Shown: positions 44,271 to 53,138, counted from the first letter of the stretch. The stretch: DNA of 54,950 bases from Leeia speluncae (GCF_020564625.1 NZ_JAJBZT010000015.1:1-54950); one strand, 5' to 3'. Notes: generated by a model from the sequence alone, not told the origin. Translations and numbers: made by a program.

Positions 44271-45992
44271 ATGTCTGAATCGAATAATGGCCTGGGCCTA
44301 TCCGAGTTTTTCCAACAAATCACCAAAGCAAACCAACAGTTTGTTGAGCAGTTCGTTAAAGCGGTCCCTCAGCAATCTCCAGATGTTGCGACGAACCCAT
44401 ACGCAAATATTTTCTCTGGTTTTTGGCAAAATGCTAGCCAATTAAGCCAATTGCAAAATCAGCTATACCAACAACAAATGCAGGCATGGCAAGGTGTGAT
44501 TGGCCAAACCACTGGCGAGCCAACAAAAGACAAACGCTTTGCTGCGCCAGAGTGGGAGCAGTTTCCATTCTTTAGTTATGTCAAACAAAGCTACCTCAGT
44601 ACAACTAAGTGGATGATGGACTTGGTTGAAAAATCTCAGGTAGATGATGCGCAAAAAGAAAAGATGCGCTTCTTTACAAAGCAGTTCTTGGATGCAATGA
44701 GTCCAAGTAACTTTGCACTGACTAACCCAGAAGTATTAAAGCTAGCCGCTGATACAAAAGGGGAAAGTCTGGTTGAGGGCATGAAAAACATGCTCGAAGA
44801 CGTGCAAAAGGGCTATATCACCATGACCGACGAGTCGAAGTTTGAAGTCGGTAAAAACATGGCAGTGACGCCAGGGCAGGTAATTTTTGAAAATGAATTA
44901 ATTCAATTAATTCAGTACACACCAACGACTGATCAAGTATTTGACCGTCCTCTACTGATTGTTCCGCCATGCATCAATAAATACTACTTGATGGATATGC
45001 AGCCGGAAAACTCTTTGATTCGTTATATCGTTTCTCAAGGTTTCACTACTTTCTTGGTTTCATGGAAAAGTGCAAACGAAGAGATGAAACACTTAACATG
45101 GGAAGACTACCTGAACTTGGGCGTCTTCAAAGCAATTGAAGTAGTGAAAGCGATTACCGGTAAAGCCGATATGAATGCAATGGGCTTCTGCATTGGCGGA
45201 ACCTTGCTAACTACCGCTCTGGCAGTGTTAAGAGCAAAAGGCGACACAAGCATCAATTCTGCCACCTACTTAACCTCGATGATTGACCATAGCGAACCAG
45301 GCCCAATCAAGGTTTACCTTGACGAAAACATGGTCCGCCTAAAAGAAATGAGCATGACAGAAGGTGGTGTGGTTAAAGGAAAAGAGTTAGCAGCAGTGTT
45401 CTCTAGCTTGCGTGCGAATGATCTTATCTGGAATTACGTGGTCAACAATTACCTAAAAGGTAAAACACCTCCTCCATTTGACTTGTTGTACTGGAACTCT
45501 GACGGTACCAACTTGCCAATGCCAATGCACACCTACTACTTACGTAATATGTACATTGAGAATAACCTGACAAAGCCAGGCAAAATGGAGCTTTGTGGTG
45601 TGAAGATCGATGTACGTAAGATTGATATTCCTGTGTACCTATTTGCAGCACAAGAAGATCACATTGTGCCTTGGAAAACTGCATACCTAAGCACACAGTA
45701 TCTAACAGGACCTCAACGTTTTGTATTGGGTGCATCCGGTCATATTGCCGGTACGATTAACCCAGTGACAACCAACAAACGTAACTACTGGGTAAATGAT
45801 CAATTGCCTGCCTCGTCTGACCTATGGTTACAAGGAGCGCAAAGCAATCCAGGCAGCTGGTGGCCAGACTACTCCAATTGGTTGGGCGCATTATCTGGTG
45901 AAAAAGTGGCCGCGCCAAAAACACCGGGCAACCGAACATACAAAGCGATCGAGCCAGCACCTGGTCGTTATGTAAAAGCACGCGCAGAATAA
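44271..45992 (+). CDS. phaC: Class I polyhydroxyalkanoate synthase
   Basis: A 573-residue class I PhaC. It polymerises (R)-3-hydroxyacyl-CoA, mainly 3-hydroxybutyryl-CoA, on the surface of PHA granules. The catalytic triad is C307 in GFCIGGT (lipase-like box), D463 in AQEDHIVPW and H491 in GASGHIAG. The N-terminal PhaC_N domain spans about 100-270. GAGAGGGAG precedes ATG 44271. phaA follows 91 bases later with a 12 bp hairpin between; phaP and phaR are next, so this is the PHA locus. Confidence 0.97.
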   Translation: MSESNNGLGLSEFFQQITKANQQFVEQFVKAVPQQSPDVATNPYANIFSGFWQNASQLSQLQNQLYQQQMQAWQGVIGQTTGEPTKDKRFAAPEWEQFPFFSYVKQSYLSTTKWMMDLVEKSQVDDAQKEKMRFFTKQFLDAMSPSNFALTNPEVLKLAADTKGESLVEGMKNMLEDVQKGYITMTDESKFEVGKNMAVTPGQVIFENELIQLIQYTPTTDQVFDRPLLIVPPCINKYYLMDMQPENSLIRYIVSQGFTTFLVSWKSANEEMKHLTWEDYLNLGVFKAIEVVKAITGKADMNAMGFCIGGTLLTTALAVLRAKGDTSINSATYLTSMIDHSEPGPIKVYLDENMVRLKEMSMTEGGVVKGKELAAVFSSLRANDLIWNYVVNNYLKGKTPPPFDLLYWNSDGTNLPMPMHTYYLRNMYIENNLTKPGKMELCGVKIDVRKIDIPVYLFAAQEDHIVPWKTAYLSTQYLTGPQRFVLGASGHIAGTINPVTTNKRNYWVNDQLPASSDLWLQGAQSNPGSWWPDYSNWLGALSGEKVAAPKTPGNRTYKAIEPAPGRYVKARAE

Positions 45993-46012
45993 TTTGTAAG
46001 CAATTTAAAAAA

Positions 46013-46042
46013 GATGCCAAGAAATATAGTTTTCTTGGCATC
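46013..46042. other. 12 bp stem-loop between phaC and phaA
   Basis: GATGCCAAGAAA (46013-46024) pairs with TTTCTTGGCATC (46031-46042). The plus strand has no T tract after it, but the minus strand has TTTTTT. In sense mRNA it may stabilise or attenuate; on the antisense strand it is a terminator. Confidence 0.6.
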
Positions 46043-46083
46043 ACTAGTCACTGCATGAAATATAAATCCATAAGGAGTCACAA

Positions 46084-47265
46084 ATGACTGATGTAGTAAT
46101 TGTTGCAGCAGGCCGTACCGCAATTGGTAACTTTGGTGGTTCATTGGCAAAAGTATCAGCCCCAGAATTAGGCGCAACAGTCATTAAAGCGTTGCTAGAA
46201 AAAACTGGTATCAAGCCAGAGCAAGTAAGTGAAGTGATTTTTGGTAACGTATTAACAGCTGGATTGGGTCAAAATCCTGCTCGCCAAGCAGTAATTAAAG
46301 CAGGCCTGCCAGTTGAAGTGCCTGCACTAACAATTAACCAAGTATGTGGTTCTGGCCTAAAAACAACGCACCTAGCTGTGCAATCAATTTTGGCTGGCGA
46401 TAACGACATCGTGATTGCTGGTGGTCAAGAAAATATGAGCCAATCGGCGCATATTTTACCAGGCAGCCGCGATGGTTTCCGTATGGGAAATGCCGCTTTA
46501 GTTGATAGCATGGTCTACGACGGTCTTACCGATGTCTATAACCAATACCACATGGGTATTACTGCCGAAAATATCGCAGAGAAGCATGCGATTACGCGTG
46601 AAGAGCAAGATGCATTTGCCGCCGCTTCTCAAAATAAAGCGGAAGCAGCGCAAAAAGAAGGTAAGTTTGCAGATGAAATTATCCCTGTTGTGATCCCTCA
46701 GAAAAAAGGGGATCCAGTTGTATTCGATAAGGATGAGTTCATTAAAATGGGTTCTACTGCTGAAGGTCTTGGCAAATTGCGTGCAGCCTTTAAAAAGGAC
46801 GGTACAGTAACTGCTGGTAATGCTTCTGGTGTAAACGATGGTGCAGCAGCTGTTATTTTGATGACAGCTGATAAAGCAAAAGAACTAGGTTTAACACCAT
46901 TGGTCACTATCAAAGGTTATGCATCATCTGGTCTTGAACCATCGGTAATGGGTCTTGGTCCTGTTTCTGCGACACGCAAAGCATTGGCAAAAGCAGGTTG
47001 GTCTCTAGATGATCTTGACTTGGTTGAGGCGAACGAAGCATTTGCAGCGCAAGCAATTGGCGTAAACAAAGAGCTTGGTTGGGATACCTCTAAAGTAAAC
47101 GTGAATGGTGGTGCGATTGCTTTAGGTCACCCAATTGGTGCATCTGGTGCACGTGTGTTGGTTTCTTTGATTCATGAAATGATTCGCCGTGATGCGAAAA
47201 AAGGCTTGGCAACACTGTGTATCGGTGGTGGTATGGGCGTTGCACTAGCGGTTGAGCGCGCGTAA
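46084..47265 (+). CDS. phaA: Acetyl-CoA acetyltransferase (beta-ketothiolase)
   Basis: A 393-residue thiolase II. The acyl-carrying cysteine is C88 in [11 protein letters not shown]349 in GHPIGASGA and C379 in LCIGGGMG complete the active site. It condenses two acetyl-CoA to acetoacetyl-CoA, the first step of PHB synthesis. AAGGAG precedes ATG 46084. It is downstream of phaC; an acetoacetyl-CoA reductase (phaB) is not found here and must be elsewhere. Confidence 0.96.
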   Translation: MTDVVIVAAGRTAIGNFGGSLAKVSAPELGATVIKALLEKTGIKPEQVSEVIFGNVLTAGLGQNPARQAVIKAGLPVEVPALTINQVCGSGLKTTHLAVQSILAGDNDIVIAGGQENMSQSAHILPGSRDGFRMGNAALVDSMVYDGLTDVYNQYHMGITAENIAEKHAITREEQDAFAAASQNKAEAAQKEGKFADEIIPVVIPQKKGDPVVFDKDEFIKMGSTAEGLGKLRAAFKKDGTVTAGNASGVNDGAAAVILMTADKAKELGLTPLVTIKGYASSGLEPSVMGLGPVSATRKALAKAGWSLDDLDLVEANEAFAAQAIGVNKELGWDTSKVNVNGGAIALGHPIGASGARVLVSLIHEMIRRDAKKGLATLCIGGGMGVALAVERA

Positions 47266-47280
47266 TTGGCGTGTAAATAA

Positions 47281-47318
47281 AACTAAGCCACAACATCATG
47301 TTGTGGCTTAGTTTTTTT
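47281..47318 (+). terminator. Terminator after phaA
   Basis: A 15 bp stem AACTAAGCCACAACA/TGTTGTGGCTTAGTT with a 3-base loop and seven T. It lies 15 bases past the phaA stop. Confidence 0.92.
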
Positions 47319-47345
47319 GCTGCGATTCTACAACGATTCAGCAAT

Positions 47346-47375
47346 AAAAAAACCCCATCAAAAGACGGGGTTTTT
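47346..47375 (-). terminator. Terminator after phaP
   Basis: ACCCC/GGGGT stem with flanking A and T tracts, 25 bases past the phaP stop on the minus strand. It also reads as a weaker plus-strand terminator behind that of phaA. Confidence 0.75.
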
Positions 47376-47400
47376 ACGTCAATCAAACCTATCGGATTGA

Positions 47401-47946
47401 TTATACTTTTAGCGTTGCAGCCTGTTTGATTGCATCAACAGTAGCAGTAGTAGCAGATTTCACGCTAGCTTCTGTAAAGTCGGCAACTTGTTTAGCTGCT
47501 TTGCTTAGGCTGTCAACTGCAGCTGCAGTGGCTTGAACAGTCTGTTTAACTGCAGTAACTGCAGCTTCAGAACCTGCTGGTGCCATTTTTGCACTTTGAT
47601 CTAACAAAGTAATCACATCTTTGTTTAGTTCAGTAATGCGAGCTTCAGTGAACTTAGCTAGTTCAGACTGTGTGTTTGTTGCGTATTCGTAAACGCTACG
47701 AGACAAAGAAACTAGGTTGTCTAAGTTGCTTTCAGTCAAAGACTGACGAGTTTCGTTGGCTTGTTGAACAGACTTAATGCCAGTAATCAATTGAGTTTGG
47801 CGAGCTTGTTCTTCTAGCAACGCTTTAGCGGTATCTAGTTGAAGTTTGATTAGCTTCTCTGCGCTACCCAAAGAAATTTGAGCTAGTTGAAGAGCAGATT
47901 CAGCTTGTTTTAGGCTATATTGTTTCAGAGTTTCATTTGCAGACAT
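47401..47946 (-). CDS. phaP: Phasin family protein
   Basis: A 181-residue phasin. It is almost wholly helical and amphipathic, rich in Ala, Gln, Lys and Thr, with family parts QISLGSAEKLIKLQLDTAKALLEEQ and LTESNLDNLVSLSRSVYEYATNTQSE. It coats PHA granules. ATG 47946 is preceded by AGGAGATCC; a frame extension of 11 residues is not needed. It is divergent from phaR, and a consensus promoter flanked by two TTGCA-type repeats lies upstream, suggesting PhaR repression relieved when granules bind PhaR. Confidence 0.94.
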   Translation of the reverse strand: MSANETLKQYSLKQAESALQLAQISLGSAEKLIKLQLDTAKALLEEQARQTQLITGIKSVQQANETRQSLTESNLDNLVSLSRSVYEYATNTQSELAKFTEARITELNKDVITLLDQSAKMAPAGSEAAVTAVKQTVQATAAAVDSLSKAAKQVADFTEASVKSATTATVDAIKQAATLKV

Positions 47947-47965
47947 AATCGGATCTCCTGAATAA

Positions 47966-47981
47966 TTGTTGCAATGCACAA
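47966..47981. promoter_or_regulatory. Putative PhaR site 1 at the phaP start point
   Basis: TTGTTGCAATGCACAA, an imperfect palindrome around TGCA-A-TGCA. It lies 20-35 bases upstream of the phaP start codon, over the predicted transcription start. Confidence 0.5.
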
Positions 47982-47985
47982 AATC

Positions 47986-48014
47986 ATGTTATGCCAGCCA
48001 AAATAAAACGTCAA
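47986..48014 (-). promoter_or_regulatory. phaP promoter
   Basis: On the minus strand TTGACG (48009-48014) and TAACAT (47986-47991) are 17 bp apart. Inverted repeats flank both sides. Confidence 0.7.
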
Positions 48015-48020
48015 GTATTA

Positions 48021-48039
48021 TTTTGTGCGTTGCACAAAA
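48021..48039. promoter_or_regulatory. Putative PhaR site 2 upstream of the phaP -35 box
   Basis: TTTTGTGC-GTT-GCACAAAA, perfect 8 bp arms. It lies 6 bp upstream of the -35 box and could serve both phaP and the divergent phaR. Confidence 0.5.
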
Positions 48040-48137
48040 ATATAAAATCGATGTGCTTGCGCTATGCCATCTGTTACGTTAAAAAGATGCTAGAATCTAA
48101 TTAGGTAGTGCCATCTTATTCCATGGAAAACTTGCGA

Positions 48138-48698
48138 ATGACACAAGAAAAAAGAATTATCAAAAAGTATCCAAATCGCCGCCTATATGACACTGCAACC
48201 AGCTGCTACATCACATTAGAAGATGTCAAAAAGTTAGTGCTAGATCATGTGGACATTCAAGTTGTCGATGCAAAATCCTCAGAAGATCTAACTAGAAGCG
48301 TTCTGCTTCAAATTATCTTGGAAGAAGAGGCGGGTGGAATGCCTCTGTTTACTTACGATGTGCTAACGCAAATTATTCGTTTTTACGGAAATGCAATGCA
48401 AGGCATGTTGGGTAGCTATTTAGAGAAAAACCTGCAAATGTTTTCTCAAATGCAAGATCGCCTTAAAGAGCAAACAAAGCAAATTTATGGCGAGAACCCG
48501 GTACCTTCTGCAAATTTGTGGAATGAATTTTTAAAGTTTCAAGCGCCTGCAATGCAGGGGATGATGTCTAGCTATTTAGAGCAATCGACTAATATGTTTG
48601 TCGATATGCAGCAGCAGATGCAAGAGCGCACCCGCAATTTATTTACCGGTTTTGGTTTTCCTCAAGCAATGCCTGGAGATGAAAAAACAAAAGAGTGA
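48138..48698 (+). CDS. phaR: PHA synthesis repressor PhaR
   Basis: A 186-residue PhaR/PhbR family protein. The N-terminal DNA-binding part carries the hallmark RIIKKYPNRRLYDT with ITLEDVKKLV. Two PHB-accumulation regulator repeats follow (FYGNAMQGMLGSYLEKNLQMF and FQAPAMQGMMSSYLEQSTNMF). It binds DNA and PHA granules, controlling phasin genes. ATG 48138 best matches the family start; ATG 48123 is a possible alternative adding five residues. It is divergent from phaP and ends at its own terminator. Confidence 0.95.
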   Translation: MTQEKRIIKKYPNRRLYDTATSCYITLEDVKKLVLDHVDIQVVDAKSSEDLTRSVLLQIILEEEAGGMPLFTYDVLTQIIRFYGNAMQGMLGSYLEKNLQMFSQMQDRLKEQTKQIYGENPVPSANLWNEFLKFQAPAMQGMMSSYLEQSTNMFVDMQQQMQERTRNLFTGFGFPQAMPGDEKTKE

Positions 48699-48770
48699 TT
48701 TACTTCGTTCAGGTATAATCCCTTAAAAATCAATCAGTCATCCACTGTTTGGTAAGTTAAGTAAGTCAAG

Positions 48771-48795
48771 AAGGTGGGCTCCGCTCGCCTTTTTG
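48771..48795 (+). terminator. Terminator after phaR
   Basis: AAGGTGGGC/GCTCGCCTT stem with two G-T pairs and a TCC loop, running into TTTTTG. It lies 72 bases past the phaR stop. Confidence 0.7.
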
Positions 48796-48873
48796 TCATT
48801 TGTAAGTAAGCGGAGTGATGCTCTAGAAAAGATCTTCACACCAAACGAATATTCAATTGAAGAGTTAGGTTGC

Positions 48874-50202
48874 ATGAGTAATTCAGGTATTGCAGGTCAG
48901 CAAAAAATTGGTGTGGTGTCTTTGGGCTGTCCCAAAGCCTTAGTCGATTCTGAGCAGTTTCTAACCCAGCTTCGCGCTGAAGGTTATGAAATTTCAGGTT
49001 CATATAATGATGCTGATTTAGTAATTGTAAATACCTGTGGTTTTATCGATAGCGCAGTGCAAGAGTCACTTGATGCAATCGGTGAAGCCTTAAGTGAAAA
49101 TGGCAAAGTAATTGTCACCGGCTGCCTTGGCGCCAAAGGGGATATCGTTCAACAAACGCATCCTAAGGTGCTTGCAGTTACCGGGCCACATGCAACAGAT
49201 GAAGTAGTAAAAGCGGTTCATGACTACTTGCCAAAACCGCATGACCCTTTTATTGATCTAATTCCACCACAAGGGATTAAGCTAACGCCCAAACATTACG
49301 CCTACTTAAAAATATCAGAAGGCTGTAATCACCGCTGTACTTTCTGCATTATCCCATCTATGCGTGGCGATTTAGTGAGTCGCCCAGTACATGACGTACT
49401 AAAAGAAGCGGAAAGCCTAGCGAGAGCGGGTGTAAAAGAATTGTTAGTCATTTCTCAAGACACCAGTGCTTATGGTGTAGATGTGAAATACAAGACAGGT
49501 TTTTATAACGGTCGTCCAGTAAAAACTAGAATGACCGAGCTAGCTGAAGAACTTGGCAAACTTGGTATTTGGGTAAGGCTGCATTATGTCTACCCATACC
49601 CATCAGTGGATGAAGTGATCCCATTGATGGCAGAAGGAAAGATTCTTCCTTACCTGGATGTTCCATTCCAACATGCCAGTCCGCGTATCCTAAAAGCAAT
49701 GAAGCGCCCTGGCGATAGTGAAAAAGTGCTTCAGCGTGTGCAAAAATGGAGAGCAATCTGTCCAGACTTGGCGATTCGTTCAACATTTATTACAGGCTTC
49801 CCTGGCGAAACAGAAGAAGACTTCCAAATGTTGCTTGATTTCCTTGATGAAGCACAATTAGACAGAGTTGGCTGCTTCACCTATTCACCTGTTGAAGGTG
49901 CAACTGCTAATGCGTTGCCAGATCATGTACCAGCTGAATTGGCGGAAGAACGTAAAGCTCGCTTTATGGAAAAACAAGCAGAAATCAGTGCTCGCCGCTT
50001 AGCCGCAAAAGTTGGAAAAACACTGGAAGTGCTGATCGATGAGGTGGATGAAGAGGGGGCGATTGGTAGAACGTATGCTGATGCGCCTGAAATCGATGGC
50101 TTGGTGTATCTCAATGGAGAAACCGCGTTACAGGTTGGCGATAAGATTCAAGCAACGATTGTTGAATCTGATGAGTATGATCTATGGGCTGAACGTAGTT
50201 GA
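48874..50202 (+). CDS. rimO: Ribosomal protein S12 methylthiotransferase RimO
   Basis: A 442-residue radical SAM enzyme (E. coli RimO is 441). The N-terminal MTTase domain has cysteines C19 ([12 protein letters not shown]), C55 and C84. The radical SAM cluster motif is C151xxxC155xxC158 in [15 protein letters not shown]-terminal TRAM domain follows ([25 protein letters not shown]). It adds a methylthio group to Asp89 of ribosomal protein S12. ATG 48874 matches family length; upstream frame extension of 27 codons reaches into the phaR terminator. A TATAAT box lies at 48714-48719. Confidence 0.97.
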   Translation: MSNSGIAGQQKIGVVSLGCPKALVDSEQFLTQLRAEGYEISGSYNDADLVIVNTCGFIDSAVQESLDAIGEALSENGKVIVTGCLGAKGDIVQQTHPKVLAVTGPHATDEVVKAVHDYLPKPHDPFIDLIPPQGIKLTPKHYAYLKISEGCNHRCTFCIIPSMRGDLVSRPVHDVLKEAESLARAGVKELLVISQDTSAYGVDVKYKTGFYNGRPVKTRMTELAEELGKLGIWVRLHYVYPYPSVDEVIPLMAEGKILPYLDVPFQHASPRILKAMKRPGDSEKVLQRVQKWRAICPDLAIRSTFITGFPGETEEDFQMLLDFLDEAQLDRVGCFTYSPVEGATANALPDHVPAELAEERKARFMEKQAEISARRLAAKVGKTLEVLIDEVDEEGAIGRTYADAPEIDGLVYLNGETALQVGDKIQATIVESDEYDLWAERS

Positions 50203-50209
50203 TTTGAAG

Positions 50210-50218
50210 TGATATAAT
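50210..50218 (+). promoter_or_regulatory. Extended -10 promoter for ppa
   Basis: TGATATAAT gives a perfect TATAAT (50213-50218) with the TGn extension, just after the rimO stop and about 125 bp before ppa. The -35 region is poor. Confidence 0.5.
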
Positions 50219-50342
50219 CAACAGATTACTAAAATGTTGAACGTGGGTGTTTATTTTGCAGTAGACACTGAGCAAACCTTCAGCATTTGCAAAATTTGTA
50301 TCTACACAATGTAAAACCTAAGTTAAATAAGAGGACCTTCTG

Positions 50343-50870
50343 ATGATTCTAGATCGCGTACCAGCTGGTAAAGATATTCCTAATGACTTCAACGTAATTA
50401 TTGAGATTCCTGCAAATGCAGCGCCAATTAAGTACGAGTTAGATAAAGAAACCGGCGCAATGTTTGTAGATCGTTTCATGGGTACAGCAATGTTCTATCC
50501 ATGTAACTACGGCTACATTCCTAATACACTTTCTGAAGATGGAGATCCTGTTGATGTATTGGTGGTTACTCCATTTCCATTGCAAATTGGTGTAGTGGTT
50601 CGCTGCCGCGTGCTTGGTATGTTGAAGATGGAAGATGAGTCTGGCATCGACGCTAAATTAATTGCTGTACCAGTCGAAAAACTTTGCCCAATGTACAAAG
50701 ATGTGAAAAGCACTTCTGATTTGCCAGAGTTGCTACTTCAACAAATCTCTCATTTCTTCGAGCACTACAAAGACCTAGAAAAAGGCAAATGGGTGAAAGT
50801 TCAAGGTTGGGATAATATTGAAGCTGCAAAAGCGGAAATCATTGCTGGCGTGGAGCGTTATAAGGGTTAA
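50343..50870 (+). CDS. ppa: Inorganic pyrophosphatase (family I)
   Basis: A 175-residue family I pyrophosphatase, same length as E. coli Ppa. It hydrolyses pyrophosphate in the cytoplasm with Mg2+. Conserved parts: [39 protein letters not shown] (the metal-binding aspartates) and [14 protein letters not shown] precedes ATG 50343. If the phosphofructokinase at 18284 used pyrophosphate, this enzyme would compete for it. It is transcribed alone and ends at a clear hairpin. Confidence 0.98.
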   Translation: MILDRVPAGKDIPNDFNVIIEIPANAAPIKYELDKETGAMFVDRFMGTAMFYPCNYGYIPNTLSEDGDPVDVLVVTPFPLQIGVVVRCRVLGMLKMEDESGIDAKLIAVPVEKLCPMYKDVKSTSDLPELLLQQISHFFEHYKDLEKGKWVKVQGWDNIEAAKAEIIAGVERYKG

Positions 50871-50894
50871 TTTTTGACCTTTATCAACTGCATG

Positions 50895-50924
50895 AAAAAG
50901 GGTGACTATGTTCACCCTTTTCTT
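50895..50924. terminator. Terminator after ppa
   Basis: AAAAGGGTGA/TCACCCTTTT stem with TCTTTT following, 25 bases past the ppa stop. Confidence 0.85.
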
Positions 50925-50983
50925 TTGGTAAATTAGAGCGGCGTATTTTAATAATATTGATTCATTTCAGAGGGCTAACCAAG

Positions 50984-51490
50984 ATGTCACTTTCTATGTA
51001 CCAAGCGTCTATCCCCGTTTTTGTTCGCATGCTAGATAACTTATCGAATCTACTAACAATTGCCGCTCAGCATGCCGAAAAAGCTGGGTATGATAAAAAT
51101 GTTTTGGCAAGCTCGCGTCTTTTTCCAGATATGTTTCCTCTCTCTAAGCAGGTGCAGATTGCCACGGATATGGTAAAAGGCGCCGCTGCAAGATTGTCTG
51201 GCGAAACGCCTCCATCATGGGCGGATACAGAAACTACACTTGAAGAGTTGTTGGCTCGTGTTGCTAAAGCAAAAGATTATGTTTCTTCTTTTGTGGCAGA
51301 AAAAGTTGATGGATCTGAGCAAAAAGAAGTGATCCTGAATTGGCCGACTGTTACATTGAATTTTAATGGTCAGGATTATTTGCTTAACTTTGTATTGCCA
51401 AATTTTTACTTTCACATTAGTACTGTGTATGCCATCTTGAGAGCAAATGGTGTTCCGGTGGGTAAAATGGATTTTCTTGGTGCGTATTAA
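50984..51490 (+). CDS. DUF1993 family protein
   Basis: A 168-residue protein of DUF1993, a helical DinB-like fold. Hallmarks: MSLSMYQASIPVFVRMLDNLSNLL at the start, SSRLFPDMFPLSKQVQIATDMVKG near residues 44-67 and NFVLPNFYFHISTVYAILRANGVPVGKMDFLG at the end. The histidine in FYFHISTVYAILR is in the DinB metal position. Function is not established. ATG 50984 follows AGAGG about 10 bases upstream. Transcribed alone. Confidence 0.9.
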   Translation: MSLSMYQASIPVFVRMLDNLSNLLTIAAQHAEKAGYDKNVLASSRLFPDMFPLSKQVQIATDMVKGAAARLSGETPPSWADTETTLEELLARVAKAKDYVSSFVAEKVDGSEQKEVILNWPTVTLNFNGQDYLLNFVLPNFYFHISTVYAILRANGVPVGKMDFLGAY

Positions 51491-51531
51491 CTAATTGATA
51501 CGCGCTAATCTGGTGCTTTGATGATGGAGAG

Positions 51532-51564
51532 GCCGTGCGGCAAAATTCGCGTACACGGCTTTTT
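51532..51564 (+). terminator. Terminator after the DUF1993 gene
   Basis: GCCGTG/CACGGC stem (51532-51537 with 51554-51559) followed by five T, 42 bases past the stop. Confidence 0.75.
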
Positions 51565-51624
51565 CTATTTATATATCATGTGCTTATGCGCATCAGTAAG
51601 AATACTTAGTTGGTTAATTATTGA

Positions 51625-51691
51625 CGCAATCGAATTGCGATAAATGCACTAAATAAGGGAAAATACGCAATATTGCAGTGCAAAACACTGC
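51625..51691. promoter_or_regulatory. Cluster of CGCAAT/ATTGC inverted repeats upstream of the binding-protein gene
   Basis: CGCAAT-CGA-ATTGCG at 51625-51639, GCAATATTGC at 51667-51676 and GCAGTG-N5-CACTGC at 51675-51691, which also contains TTGCA-G-TGCAA. They lie in a 404 bp region (51491-51894) without a reading frame. A TTGACG at 51621 has no well-spaced -10. Confidence 0.45.
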
Positions 51692-51894
51692 GGTAGTTCG
51701 TCAAGCCTACCCTTGCTGACATGTGGCCAAACATCGATCTGCATCACGGATTGCTGTTTATGTCTTGGAATTGTTGCTGGTGTCCCTCTTGTAGTCTGTC
51801 ATCCACAGGCTATTGTTTAATGACTATTCGAACCCGAGTAGTGTGATGTGGGATTGGCTGGCGTCTATCAAATCATGTAAGGAATTCCTTCATT

Positions 51895-53037
51895 ATGCAG
51901 TCTGCTGTAATTCGTAAAATTGTAAAAATGTCTTCTATTGCATTAGCTTTATCAGTTGGTGCAGCAAACGCTGATGTGGTCATTAAAATTGGCCATGCAT
52001 CTGCGTTATCGGGCCCTATTGCCCATGTGGGTAAAGATAATGAATATGGCGCGCGTCTAGCCATTGATGACTTGAACGCGAAGAAAATTAAAATTGGCGG
52101 TCAAGTTGCTAAGTTCGAGTTAATTTCTGAAGATGATGCTGCAGATCCAAAACTAGCAGTTGTCGTTGCTCAAAAATTAGTCGACGCAAAAGTTTCTGCC
52201 GTAATTGGTCACTTAACTTCAGGAACTTCTATCCCAGCTGCAAAATTGTATGCTGATGCAGGTATTCCTCAGATTACACCCTCTGCAACCAATCCAAAAT
52301 TCACCCAGCAAGGTTTTAAAACTACTTTCCGCATGGTAGCCAATGATATTCAACAAGGCTCTGCGATGGGTAAATTTGCGGTAAAAGATTTAAAAGCAAA
52401 AACAGTCGCGATTATTGATGATCGTTCTGCTTATGGCCAAGGCTTGGCGGATGAAGTGGAAAAGGCTGTTAAAGCATCTGGCGCGAAAGTGATTGCGCGT
52501 GAATACGGAACAGATAAAACGACTGACTGGATGGCAGTATTAACTTCTATCAAAGGTAAAAAGCCAGATGTCGTGCTGTACAGTGGCATGGATGTGACTG
52601 CAGCTCCTCAGTTGCAACAATTGCGCCGTTTGGGATTGACTGCAAAGTATGTGGTTAGTGATGGCGGCTGCTCAAGCAATATGCTGAAGTTGGCGGGCAA
52701 TGCATTAACTAAAGACGTATATTGCACAGAAGCAGGTATTCCGCCTGAGCAAATGCCGCAAGGTAAAGCATTCTTCCAGCGCTTTAAGCAGCGCTTTAAT
52801 GTAGATGTGCAAATCTACGCACCGTATGTTTACGATTCAGTGATGACTGTTGCACAGGCAATGCAAGCAGCAAACTCATCAGATCCAGCAAAATACTTGC
52901 CTAAACTAGCTGCGATTCAAACTAAAGGTGTAACCGGAAATATCGCTTTTGATGCAAAAGGTGATATTCAAAAAGCTGCCGTTACCGTGAAGCAGTTTGA
53001 TAGCGGCGCTTGGAAAGCAATTGCCGTAGTTCGCTAA
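51895..53037 (+). CDS. Branched-chain amino acid ABC transporter substrate-binding protein (LivK-like)
   Basis: A 380-residue periplasmic binding protein (type 1 fold). The signal peptide has a hydrophobic core SSIALALSVGAANA and likely cleavage after A26. Family parts: IGHASALSGPIAHVGKDNEYGARLAIDDLNA, VIGHLTSGTSIPAAKLYADAGIPQITPSATNP and DRSAYGQGLADEV. It would bind leucine, isoleucine, valine or a related amino acid. No permease or ATPase genes adjoin, so it is an orphan receptor. A dense set of inverted repeats upstream suggests tight control. Confidence 0.93.
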   Translation: MQSAVIRKIVKMSSIALALSVGAANADVVIKIGHASALSGPIAHVGKDNEYGARLAIDDLNAKKIKIGGQVAKFELISEDDAADPKLAVVVAQKLVDAKVSAVIGHLTSGTSIPAAKLYADAGIPQITPSATNPKFTQQGFKTTFRMVANDIQQGSAMGKFAVKDLKAKTVAIIDDRSAYGQGLADEVEKAVKASGAKVIAREYGTDKTTDWMAVLTSIKGKKPDVVLYSGMDVTAAPQLQQLRRLGLTAKYVVSDGGCSSNMLKLAGNALTKDVYCTEAGIPPEQMPQGKAFFQRFKQRFNVDVQIYAPYVYDSVMTVAQAMQAANSSDPAKYLPKLAAIQTKGVTGNIAFDAKGDIQKAAVTVKQFDSGAWKAIAVVR

Positions 53038-53059
53038 TTGTTTAGCTGACAACGCACAC

Positions 53060-53088
53060 AAAAAATGGCGCCTAAAGCGCCATTTTTT
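53060..53088. terminator. Terminator after the binding-protein gene
   Basis: TGGCGC/GCGCCA (53066-53071 with 53077-53082) flanked by six A and six T; bidirectional. Confidence 0.9.
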
Positions 53089-53097
53089 GTTGGTACA

Positions 53098-53131
53098 CCA
53101 TTTAGCGGCCAAAGTGATGGCCGCTAAATGG
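53098..53131. other. 14 bp perfect stem-loop after the fumarase gene
   Basis: CCATTTAGCGGCCA (53098-53111) pairs with TGGCCGCTAAATGG (53118-53131) around six bases. It lies 7 bases past the fumarase stop without a T tract, immediately before the terminator at 53060-53088 on that strand. It may protect the fumarase mRNA end. Confidence 0.65.
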
Positions 53132-53138
53132 ATTGAAA

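Noticed and set aside
51818-51840. TTCGAACCC, T-loop of a tRNA
   Set aside because: No 5 bp T-stem, anticodon arm or acceptor stem can be built around it on either strand.
51565-51894. Sigma-54 promoter before the binding-protein gene
   Set aside because: No GG-N10-GC pair with the TGGCAC/TTGC context; the nearest matches have spacing of 7 or 14.
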